This document shows positions 18,420-25,156 of a stretch of 40,677 bases of DNA, in pieces (positions within the stretch are counted from its first letter, which is position 1; every line of letters begins with the position of its first letter). The notes under the pieces were generated by a model. That model was not told the origin of the DNA, did no database searches, and worked only from the letters and a program-made list of their open reading frames with translations. The stretch comes from Verrucomicrobiota bacterium (GTDB lineage: Bacteria; Verrucomicrobiota; Verrucomicrobiia; Limisphaerales; J093). The position numbers were made by a program, and so were the translations under genes. Location: the NCBI GenBank assembly GCA_012517065.1, contig JAAYVR010000103.1, positions 1 to 40,677 of the forward strand. The letters run 5' to 3'.

Positions 18420-19043
18420 AACGGCATCACCCCGTCCCGCAACAATCGCCTGTTTCCACTGGCCGTAAATTAGATAAGCCCCGATAAACCGCCAACGTTT
18501 TCCTCCCTCGACATACCCTTCGCCGTCATCGACACCAAACTTGTGCAATGGATCCGCCGGGTCCGGGTGCTCCAAGTTGAACAGCAAGGATCTGTCCGCA
18601 CGCTTTGGATCAAAAACATTCTGCTCGTTCAGTCCAGACCGATAGAACTTCAGAAAATCGTTCTTCGGAAACAGTTCCCTGCAATGTGGACATCGCATCT
18701 TCCACGGCTGACCAAGCGCATCTGCAATCCACTCGTACATCGGAACCGGCCTCTTGCAGGCCGGACAATAACCGTCCGACCACACCTGCCATGCGCGGCG
18801 AATTGTGTTACCAAACATGAGGTCCCACTATTCATCGTCGGATAATTCCACCCACGGCCTTGCAGCCGTCTCGAGTGACGCGGAAATGTTCGATGCCCAT
18901 GCGTACTGCGACGCGTTCGTCCGCGCACACGCCACCAGTTCAGACGGGAAAAATGCGCTCGCCCATGCCTTCCCCACCACGAACAAGACAAGAGCTAACA
19001 ACCCAACGCAGGCGGTCACCACACCAAACCGCTCCCGCGTCAC
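18420..19043 (-). pseudogene. Truncated heparinase II/III-like gene with an in-frame amber stop
   Basis: Read on the minus strand from GTG 19043: a transmembrane or signal segment (FGVVTACVGLLALVLFVVGK), then SLETAARPWVELSDDE, an in-frame TAG at 18828-18830, and at once WDLMFGNTIRRAWQVWSDGY. It continues as CPACKRPVPMYEWIADALGQ, MRCPHCRELFPKNDFLKFYR, HPDPADPLHKFGVDDGEGYV and WRFIGAYLIYGQWKQAI, the N-terminal region of heparinase II/III-family proteins. Homology ends near 18430, after about 200 residues; the catalytic and C-terminal domains are absent. The family sequence runs unbroken across the TAG, so that stop is a point mutation, not a gene boundary. A variant of the 11-nt tag (TGCCTGTCCCT) lies just upstream at 19078-19088. 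Confidence 0.8.
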
Positions 19044-19203
19044 CACCCTGACTGGTCTTCGCAACTTGCGCACAATGTGCCTGTCCCTGTTAAGCTCGAT
19101 TCCTCCGGATTCCTTCGCCTCACCAGAATCCGTCGTTCTACCCGGTGGCACCGGGGGCCACGGCTCTTCTACGAGATTCTGCCTGACTCGAATCCTTCTT
19201 CCG

Positions 19204-20769
19204 CTACCCGGCCACTTTGATCTCAACAATGTCGTGCGGTCCCGCCTCGCGTTGCCCAGCCGAACTCACTCGGATGAACCGCGCTTTCGCCCTCAGTTCT
19301 TTAAGGTTGACAGCGCCAAGGTAACCCATCCCGGATTGAATCCCCCCCACGAGTTGCATCAGGACCGAATCAAGCGGACCTGACGCTTCCTTGAGCGCTT
19401 CAACGCCCTCGGCTGCGATCTTTCGGGCAGGCGACGACTGATGCCCGTACCGGGCAGCAGAGCCCGCTTTCATTGCTGCAAGGCTGCCCATCCCCCTGTA
19501 CTCCTTGTACCGTTTTCCCTCGATGGTCACGATGTTGCCCGGGGCTTCATCGCACCCCGCAAGCAACCCGCCACAAACAACCGCATGCGCAAGCGTCAAC
19601 GCTTTGACAATGTCGCCCGACTTCGTGATCCCACCGTCTGCAAGGATTGTCACTCGTTTTCGCGCAGCAGCTCGCGACGTAACATAAAGCGCTGTCAACT
19701 GCGGCACGCCAACCCCCGCAACAATCCGCGTCGTGCAGATCGACCCCGGTCCCTGCCCCACCTTGATGATGTTCGCGCCGCAATCGGCAAGGTATTCAAC
19801 CCCGGCAGCCGTGGTAACGTTTCCAGCAATGATCGGAAGAGACGGAAATGCATCACGGATCATTCGCACCGCGTCTCCAACTCCCTTGCTGTGGCCGTGC
19901 GCAGTCGATACCGCCACTACATCGACACCGCGCTCAACCAACGCGCCAACTTGCCCAAGTATGCGCTTGCGGTCCAGCTCGCCAAACGCATTGCGAGTCG
20001 CTGACACCGCAGCGCCACACAACAATCTCAGACGCGAATCGCGAGCGGCCTTGAACTGCGATTTGCGTTCGAGCGTGATTTTTTCGACGTCACTCAGCGT
20101 AAACAAACCGCGCAAATGATCTTCGCTGTCCACAACCAACAGCTTGTGTATCCCCGGATGATCCGTGAAAAACCGGTCAGCGCGGCTTATCGGGTCGTTG
20201 CCCAGTTCACGTTCGTGGATTGTCTGAACCTGTGCACGCGGTGTGAGGGCTTCGGCGACTTTGCGTTGCGCATAGCGTTGTTTGACCACGTGCCCCGGCA
20301 ACAAACCAACAAGGCGGTTCTGGGCATCCACCACCGGAAACGTGCTGAAATTGAACTTGTGGCGCTCAATCATTTTCAGCACATCGCCGATTCGCAAATC
20401 CGGCGTGACCTTCACCGGTTCCTGGATCAATCCCAATATGTGATTCTTCACCCTGCTGACCTCAACAAGCTGGTCCTCGTCAGACATGTTATAGTGGATC
20501 AGACCCAGTCCGCCGTTCAGCGCCATTGCGGTTGCCATGCGCCATTCTGTGACAGTGTCCATGTCAGCCGAAATGATCGGGACGTTAAGCCGCAGCCCTT
20601 CCGCAAGTTCTGTTGCCAAAACAGTCTGACTGGGCAGCACCTCCGAATACCGCGTCGCCAGCGTCACGTCGTCGTACGTCAACGCCAAATGCGGATGCGC
20701 AGGGAAAAACTCATCAGCCGGCAAATAAAACCGGCCGTCAAGATCTGTCCATTGAGATTCGCTTGCCAT
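19204..20769 (-). CDS. guaB: IMP dehydrogenase
   Basis: Oxidises IMP to XMP with NAD+, the first step of GMP synthesis, in the cytoplasm. Counting from ATG 20769 (521 aa; a TTG 15 nt upstream is less likely), the barrel opens with LTYDDVTL, two CBS domains lie at about 115-235 ([40 protein letters not shown]), and the catalytic loop GPGSICTTR places the nucleophile at Cys345. The substrate segment [16 protein letters not shown] and the flap [13 protein letters not shown] are present, as is the Arg-Tyr pair of the flap (ARY). Odd points: where most family members have D-S/T-x-H-G-H-S this has STAHGHS, and after the flap EGVEALK replaces the usual EG(I/V)EGRV. Divergent from dsbD with about 115 bp between start codons. 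Confidence 0.93.
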   Translation of the reverse strand: MASESQWTDLDGRFYLPADEFFPAHPHLALTYDDVTLATRYSEVLPSQTVLATELAEGLRLNVPIISADMDTVTEWRMATAMALNGGLGLIHYNMSDEDQLVEVSRVKNHILGLIQEPVKVTPDLRIGDVLKMIERHKFNFSTFPVVDAQNRLVGLLPGHVVKQRYAQRKVAEALTPRAQVQTIHERELGNDPISRADRFFTDHPGIHKLLVVDSEDHLRGLFTLSDVEKITLERKSQFKAARDSRLRLLCGAAVSATRNAFGELDRKRILGQVGALVERGVDVVAVSTAHGHSKGVGDAVRMIRDAFPSLPIIAGNVTTAAGVEYLADCGANIIKVGQGPGSICTTRIVAGVGVPQLTALYVTSRAAARKRVTILADGGITKSGDIVKALTLAHAVVCGGLLAGCDEAPGNIVTIEGKRYKEYRGMGSLAAMKAGSAARYGHQSSPARKIAAEGVEALKEASGPLDSVLMQLVGGIQSGMGYLGAVNLKELRAKARFIRVSSAGQREAGPHDIVEIKVAG

Positions 20770-20777
20770 GGCCAACT

Positions 20778-20806
20778 TTGACAACTCATTACTGCCAAAT
20801 CAAGAT
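20778..20806 (+). promoter_or_regulatory. Candidate sigma-70-type promoter for the dsbD-like gene
   Basis: TTGACA (20778-20783), a 17-bp spacer, then CAAGAT (20801-20806). The -35 box is perfect; the -10 keeps A at position two and T at position six. It lies in the guaB/dsbD intergenic region, just outside the guaB start codon, so the two genes' control regions must overlap. Seen by eye only. Confidence 0.4.
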
Positions 20807-20883
20807 CAACGTGTCGGTCCTGATTCTTCAGCAGCACGATCGAGGTGGCGAACCCACAGTTGTTGGGCTACCATTCCGCCGTA

Positions 20884-23112
20884 ATGCTCGCGAGAATGTT
20901 TTGTCAAACAACCATTTCCACCGGCCGCCACCGACCGGAACAAAAGCGGCTCCCGCTGATTGTCGCAGCAGCCGTCGCTGCAGTCGCGTTTGCACTCACC
21001 TCGATAACGCAAGCGCAACCCAACACGTCGGTCAACCTTCTACTCAACGCTGCCGCCGCACGCCCGGGCGACACGGTCTTCGCCGGCATTGTGCTCGAAA
21101 GCGCGCCCAACTGGCACACATATTGGCGCAACCCGGGTGAATCCGGAGCCGCAACAAAAATCGACTGGGCCCTGCCCTCCTTCATAACCGCAGGCGACAT
21201 CATGTGGCCGCCGCCAGAAGAACACGTTGCCGGCGGGCTCACGACTTACGTCTATCACGGCAAAACAATGCTGATTGTTCCGCTGACCGTCTCGAGCAAC
21301 GCCGTTCCCGGCCAGTACGAAGTCACTGCAAAGGTTGACTGGCTTGAATGTTACGAGGAATGCGTCCCGGGCGAAAGCACTGTCAAAGCTCGACTCGAAA
21401 TTGCCACTGAACAACGCGCCTCTCCCCATGCCGATCAAATCAACGATTGGTTGAAACAAATCCCCCGCAGATATCCCGATCTGCAGGTAATCTCATACTG
21501 GAATCAAAACCCGTCAGGCGACATCAACGAGCTCGCCATCGTCGTCGCCGCCAACACCAATATCCAGCCAGCCAATTTCATCGCTTACCCGATCGACGGA
21601 GTCGAAGTGTTGCCCGCAGTGCAATTGGAAACCACAGCTCAAGGCGAAACCCGGCTTCTCAAAAAGGTTAAACTGTATGGCGCCGGTTTGCCCCAGAGCA
21701 TAAGTGGCATTCTGTGGCGCCCAGGGAAAGGCCTTGAAAAGCCCGTCGCAGTCGAGGTCGAGCTCAAACCAGCATCTTCGGCAAAAGCCGCCCAAACCGC
21801 GACTCAGACAACCGCCGCGCCAACCACAGCGCACGCTGCGTCCGGTGTTGCCGCATTGATCGCAATGCTCGGATTGGCGTTCTTGGGCGGGTTGATTCTG
21901 AACATCATGCCATGCGTGCTCCCTGTGATATCGTTGAAAATACTCGCGTTCGTCCAGCAGAGCAAAGAATCGCCCGGACGTGTTAAAAAGATGGGTTTGC
22001 TGTACGGCCTTGGCGTTGTGTTCTCGTTTCTCGTGTTGGCCGGCATTGTTATTGCAGTGCAAAGAGCCGGTGGCGCCGCCAGTTGGGGAATGCAAATGCA
22101 AAACCCTTACTTCCGATTCGCTCTGTTGCTCGTCGTCACACTGGTGGCTCTTAACCTGTTCGGGCTTTTCGAGGTCGGCCTGGGCGCCACGGTCCCGGGC
22201 GCGGCGTCAAACCTGACCAGAAAAGGAGGCCCATTCGGTGCCTTCTTAAACGGCGTGTTGGCAACCGCTCTTGCAACCCCCTGCACAGCGCCGTTCCTCA
22301 CTGCAGCCCTCGGATTCGCTTTTGCGCAGTCGTCTGCGAGCGTGATTCTGCTGATCTTTGCCTCGGCGGCGATTGGCCTGGCTGCGCCATATGTTCTTCT
22401 TAGCTGGCAGCCAGCGTGGTTGAAGTTCCTTCCAAAACCAGGCCCGTGGATGGAACGGTTCAAGGTCGCAATGGGCTTCCCGATGCTCGCCACAGCAGTT
22501 TGGCTTTTTGACCTGACCGCCCCGTCTTTCGGCGACGGCGGGATACTCTGGCTGGGCTTGCTGCTTGTGCTGGTGGGAGTTGCCGCATGGGTTTGGGGCG
22601 AGTTTGTCCAACGCAGCATCGGCCAACGCAAAATCGCCCCGCGCGTGGCAATTGTCTTTTGCTTGGCCGGTTGCGCAGCAATTCTTGAAGGGCCTCTGGA
22701 TTGGCGGCATCTGAACAAACACCCAGCGACCGGAACCGCCCGCCAAAACACACGCGGCGGAATTGACTGGCAGCCATGGTCGAGGGAAGCAGTCGAAAAA
22801 GCACGCGCAGAAGGCCGCCCTGTGCTGGTGGATTTCACCGCTCGCTGGTGTCTAACCTGCAAGTCAAACGAGAGATTCGCAATTGAAACCTCGGAGGTCC
22901 GCGAAAAGCTGCGGCTCATCAACGCCGTCGCTTTCAAAGCAGATAACACAGACCCAAATCCCGAGATCACCGCCGAACTCAAAAAGCACGGGCGCGCCGG
23001 TGTCCCGCTCGTTGTCGTGTACCCGCGGCGGGCTGATCAACCGCCAATCGTGCTGCCGACCGTTCTAACGCCCGGTCTTGTGCTTGATGCCTTGGAAACT
23101 GCCGGAAAATGA
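20884..23112 (+). CDS. dsbD: DsbD-like thiol:disulfide interchange protein (742 aa)
   Basis: Carries electrons from cytoplasmic thioredoxin across the inner membrane to periplasmic thiol proteins. Three modules are visible; residue numbers run from a GTG at 20845, 13 residues before the preferred ATG 20884. A basic N-terminus plus hydrophobic segment (about 36-55) is the signal. The periplasmic alpha-like domain (58-310) has Cys169 and Cys173 (WLECYEECVPGES). The eight-helix domain (335-605) has NIMPCVLPVISLK with Cys357 and ATPCTAPFL with Cys480, the pair that relays electrons. The C-terminal thioredoxin domain (640-755) has WCLTCK with Cys669 and Cys672. All redox cysteines are present. The alpha domain's C-x-x-x-C differs from E. 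coli DsbD but is usual in this longer family. A secreted CPFC thioredoxin-fold gene follows and is a likely partner. Confidence 0.92.
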   Translation: MLARMFCQTTISTGRHRPEQKRLPLIVAAAVAAVAFALTSITQAQPNTSVNLLLNAAAARPGDTVFAGIVLESAPNWHTYWRNPGESGAATKIDWALPSFITAGDIMWPPPEEHVAGGLTTYVYHGKTMLIVPLTVSSNAVPGQYEVTAKVDWLECYEECVPGESTVKARLEIATEQRASPHADQINDWLKQIPRRYPDLQVISYWNQNPSGDINELAIVVAANTNIQPANFIAYPIDGVEVLPAVQLETTAQGETRLLKKVKLYGAGLPQSISGILWRPGKGLEKPVAVEVELKPASSAKAAQTATQTTAAPTTAHAASGVAALIAMLGLAFLGGLILNIMPCVLPVISLKILAFVQQSKESPGRVKKMGLLYGLGVVFSFLVLAGIVIAVQRAGGAASWGMQMQNPYFRFALLLVVTLVALNLFGLFEVGLGATVPGAASNLTRKGGPFGAFLNGVLATALATPCTAPFLTAALGFAFAQSSASVILLIFASAAIGLAAPYVLLSWQPAWLKFLPKPGPWMERFKVAMGFPMLATAVWLFDLTAPSFGDGGILWLGLLLVLVGVAAWVWGEFVQRSIGQRKIAPRVAIVFCLAGCAAILEGPLDWRHLNKHPATGTARQNTRGGIDWQPWSREAVEKARAEGRPVLVDFTARWCLTCKSNERFAIETSEVREKLRLINAVAFKADNTDPNPEITAELKKHGRAGVPLVVVYPRRADQPPIVLPTVLTPGLVLDALETAGK

Positions 23113-23160
23113 CCTCCACAATTTGAATACCGCACCTCATGCGCTAATCTAATCATCGAT

Positions 23161-23197
23161 CGGGCTCGCGGCGAAAGACACTGGATCGCCGAACCCG
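23161..23197 (+). promoter_or_regulatory. Hairpin between dsbD and the thioredoxin-fold gene
   Basis: CGGG (23161-23164) and CGGCGA (23169-23174) pair with TCGCCG (23186-23191) and CCCG (23194-23197), giving a 10-bp interrupted stem, then TTTGATAAAA. Without a clean U-run it may be a weak terminator, an attenuating hairpin or an mRNA-stability element in the 103-bp gap. Function not shown. Confidence 0.3.
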
Positions 23198-23215
23198 TTT
23201 GATAAAAACAGAAAC

Positions 23216-23818
23216 ATGAAAACAAGAGTGTTGTCAGCAGTTGCAGGGTTGTGCTGCGCTTTCCTCGCGCTTGGCGATGCCAAAGTAGGTCAACCCGCCC
23301 CGGACTTCACCGGCACAGATATCAACGGGAAAACTCACAAGCTCAGCGATTACAAAGGCAAGATCGTGGTGCTAGAAGCTTACAATTCCGATTGCCCGTT
23401 CTGCGCCAACCACTACAAGACAGGCGCAATGCAGGGGCTCCAGCAGTCCGCCGTCAGCAAGGGCGTCGTCTGGCTCATCGTTAACTCAGTCAACGCCAAG
23501 CATCCGTCATATCGCAAACCCGAAGCCGCACGAAAAGAGTTCGCAGATTTCGGCATCAAAGCAACGGCTTGGATCGACGACAACTCCGGCACAATCGGCA
23601 AGCTCTACGGCATGAAAACCACGCCCCACATGTTCGTCATCAACCAACAAGGCGTGCTCGTATATCAGGGCGCAATCGACGACCGCCCCGCAAGTAGTGG
23701 AGATCCACGCACTGCGCGAAATTTCGTCAAAGCAGCAATCGAATCCTTGCTCGTTGGAAAGCCAGTGCCGACTCCCGAAACCCAACCGTACGGATGCGGC
23801 GTCAAGTACGCCGAGTAA
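23216..23818 (+). CDS. Secreted thioredoxin-fold (AhpC/TSA-like) protein with CPFC site (200 aa)
   Basis: A signal peptide (about residues 1-20) is followed by VGQPAPDFTGTDINGKTHKL, DYKGKIVVLEAYNSDCPFC with Cys60 and Cys63, and a cis-proline segment GMKTTPHMFVIN. This is the order of a peroxiredoxin/thioredoxin-like protein of the AhpC-TSA/redoxin group. The CPFC pair is more reducing-oxidoreductase-like than peroxidatic; a peroxidase role is not excluded. It lies 103 bp after the dsbD-like gene on the same strand, so periplasmic reduction by that protein is the simplest reading (inference). The C-terminus ends with PYGCGVKYAE, whose extra Cys near residue 195 is conserved in some relatives. 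ATG 23216 follows an A-rich stretch. It ends about 240 bp before a strong terminator. Confidence 0.88.
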   Translation: MKTRVLSAVAGLCCAFLALGDAKVGQPAPDFTGTDINGKTHKLSDYKGKIVVLEAYNSDCPFCANHYKTGAMQGLQQSAVSKGVVWLIVNSVNAKHPSYRKPEAARKEFADFGIKATAWIDDNSGTIGKLYGMKTTPHMFVINQQGVLVYQGAIDDRPASSGDPRTARNFVKAAIESLLVGKPVPTPETQPYGCGVKYAE

Positions 23819-23873
23819 CCTGCGAATTGATGCTGCGCAGAATCCTAGTTGCAAATCATTGATAATTAAAGAC

Positions 23874-24005
23874 ATGCGTCAACACACTTTTATGCGCACC
23901 CGCCACAGCATGTCTTGCCGCGCCATCAATCGCCCCGCGCAACCCGAATTCTTCCGAGACATATTCACAAAAACGAGAAGTTGGCACGAAAATCGCTACT
24001 TCTAG
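23874..24005 (+). CDS. Possible small basic protein (43 aa)
   Basis: ATG 23874 to TAG 24003-24005 gives a short basic product rich in Arg and His (RQHTFMRTRHSM, then RDIFTKTRSWHENRYF). A -10-like GATAAT lies at 23861-23866, and a structured region with terminator follows at once, so a separate short transcript is possible. No family is recognised, and the ribosome site (AAAGAC) is weak. It could equally be the non-coding 5' part of a small RNA. Confidence 0.22.
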   Translation: MRQHTFMRTRHSMSCRAINRPAQPEFFRDIFTKTRSWHENRYF

Positions 24006-24010
24006 GTGGT

Positions 24011-24056
24011 GCAGTCGGGTGACCGGCTGCCTGGTTGGTTAGGTTACTTGGGTTGG
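24011..24056 (+). ncRNA. Candidate structured RNA segment: GNRA hairpin and G-run linker
   Basis: GCAGTCGG (24011-24018) pairs with CCGGCTGC (24023-24030) with one G-U pair, closed by a GTGA tetraloop of the GNRA class. The linker to 24056 has five G-runs separated by T-rich loops (GG-TT-GG-TTA-GG, then GGG-TT-GG), which could form a two-layer G-quadruplex. An intrinsic terminator follows directly. It may be part of a small RNA starting near 23870 or the 3' UTR of the 23216 gene. Confidence 0.35.
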
Positions 24057-24057
24057 T

Positions 24058-24101
24058 ACCCGCCGGTAGAACTTGGAAGTCCTGCCGGCGGGTTGTTTTT
24101 T
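24058..24101 (+). terminator. Strong intrinsic terminator
   Basis: ACCCGCCGG (24058-24066) pairs perfectly with CCGGCGGGT (24085-24093), followed by TG and six T (24096-24101). It ends transcripts from the dsbD/thioredoxin region or from a small transcript starting near 23870. Confidence 0.85.
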
Positions 24102-24141
24102 CTACAGTTGCAAACTTTCAGGGGCGCACTCGAATCTACCG

Positions 24142-24268
24142 CCCGCCTATTTTCCACCCTGGTGTAGCCGGAACCAAAGTCGCATAACGGACAGCGCCCC
24201 GGCTCTTGCACCACCCGAACCTTCAACTACGCCGAGTTGGGAAACATGCCCTGCGACTCCGTCGCAAG
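24142..24268 (+). repeat. Family C element, diverged copy
   Basis: Shows the family C core GGAACCAAAGTCGCATAACG and the distal GTTGGGAAACATGCCCTGCG, but its terminal inverted arms (about 24149-24168 and 24225-24247) have many mismatches. It is followed by the TGCGACTCCGTCGCA hairpin. Compare the well-preserved copy at 36399-36501. Confidence 0.6.
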
Positions 24269-24344
24269 GAACAGCGCCCTGATCCCAATGGTTTCTCACG
24301 CGCTGCCGCGGGTGCCGTGGGCGTTGATCAGCGCGAAGCGTTTG

Positions 24345-24490
24345 GATGCAGTGGGCGATGGTAGGCGCGAAGCGTTTGGAGTGCGGCAGCTTGCTGCCGC
24401 TTTATTGTTCACGACCGTTGGTGCTCCTGGACCAGTAATTCCACGGCCGAAGGCCCGGCCCCATACCTGCCTGGGCCAGCGGCATAGGTG
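24345..24490 (+). repeat. Family B then family E repeats
   Basis: Family B with the perfect hairpin GCGGCAGC-TT-GCTGCCGC, but its tag end is replaced by family E from about 24412. Family E reads GACCGTTGGTGCTCCTGGAC, then GGCCGAAGGCC and CATACCTGCCTGGGCCA, and recurs at 40600-40677 with a few base changes. Confidence 0.7.
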
Positions 24491-24508
24491 AAAGCCGCTC
24501 ATTTCACA

Positions 24509-24820
24509 GCCGCCTAAAGGCGGGACTCTGACTGCGGTGGGTGCGGCGAAGAATCGCCGCGCTCCTGTCGGCGCGTTAGAAGAAACACCGGCGGTCGGGA
24601 GCGCGGCCGTCCTCGGCCGCAACAATCCGACGGCCGGAACTTGAACGGCTGGGAATCCACAAACAACGTGTCTGTCCCCATATCCCGTTTCGGATGCGCG
24701 GCCGTCCTCGGCTGCATCAATCCGACGCCCCCGATCCAACACCGGTTTCGATCATCCTGATCCCGCGCCCGTACGTTGACGAGCTGGGGATTGGCAAACC
24801 ATGTGCCTGTCCCCATTTGA
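24509..24820 (+). repeat. Family D hairpin, family A units and two tags
   Basis: GCCGCCTAAAGGCGG hairpin and GACTCT (24509-24530), then a family A unit with GCGGCG-AAGAAT-CGCCGC (24543-24560), tag TGTCTGTCCCC (24669-24679), a partial family A unit with spacer text, and tag TGCCTGTCCCC (24804-24814). Confidence 0.7.
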
Positions 24821-24913
24821 TTTCTTGGCAATAATCCGGCGAACGGGCTCGATTGGAGCCGAGGAGTGGAGAAGCGGCAGACACGGCTGCGGGACAGTCG
24901 TGAGGGATCACGA

Positions 24914-24945
24914 TTGACACACAGAGCTCGGAAATCGTGTACACG
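24914..24945 (+). promoter_or_regulatory. Candidate promoter with 10-bp palindrome
   Basis: TTGACA at 24914-24919, an 18-bp spacer and a weak -10 TGTACA (24938-24943). The perfect palindrome CGTGTACACG (24936-24945) covers the -10 and could be an operator for a repressor. It lies about 210 bp before the ATG at 25157. Weak evidence. Confidence 0.25.
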
Positions 24946-25156
24946 TAACAACGGCGGATAAATGGGCGGCACCAAGCAGTAACCAGAAGAACCGTGTGCG
25001 CCTGGCTGCCGGCAGGCAGGGTAAGACCGCTCGCACGGGTCTGAGGCGGGAGCTTCGCTGACTCAGTCGAGAAATGCAGGGCTGGGATTGAAATCGGGGT
25101 TGGTATCGAGCCGGTTTCAGAATTGCGTGATTTGCCATTTGATCTAGTCTTGGGCC

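Larger units (their letters stand above)
24105..25156. other. Gene-free repeat mosaic
   Basis: No supported gene. From left to right: family C (24142-24268), family B (24345-24412), family E (24412-24490), family D hairpin (24509-24530), family A (about 24535-24650), tag (24669-24679), partial family A (24690-24780), tag (24804-24814). The final 240 bp, before the ATG at 25157, hold the candidate promoter at 24914. Confidence 0.7.

Noticed and set aside
19141-19155. CCCGGT-GGC-ACCGGG hairpin as terminator of guaB
   Set aside because: A 6-bp stem with no U-run on the guaB strand, and it lies about 50 bp past the stop; too weak to call.
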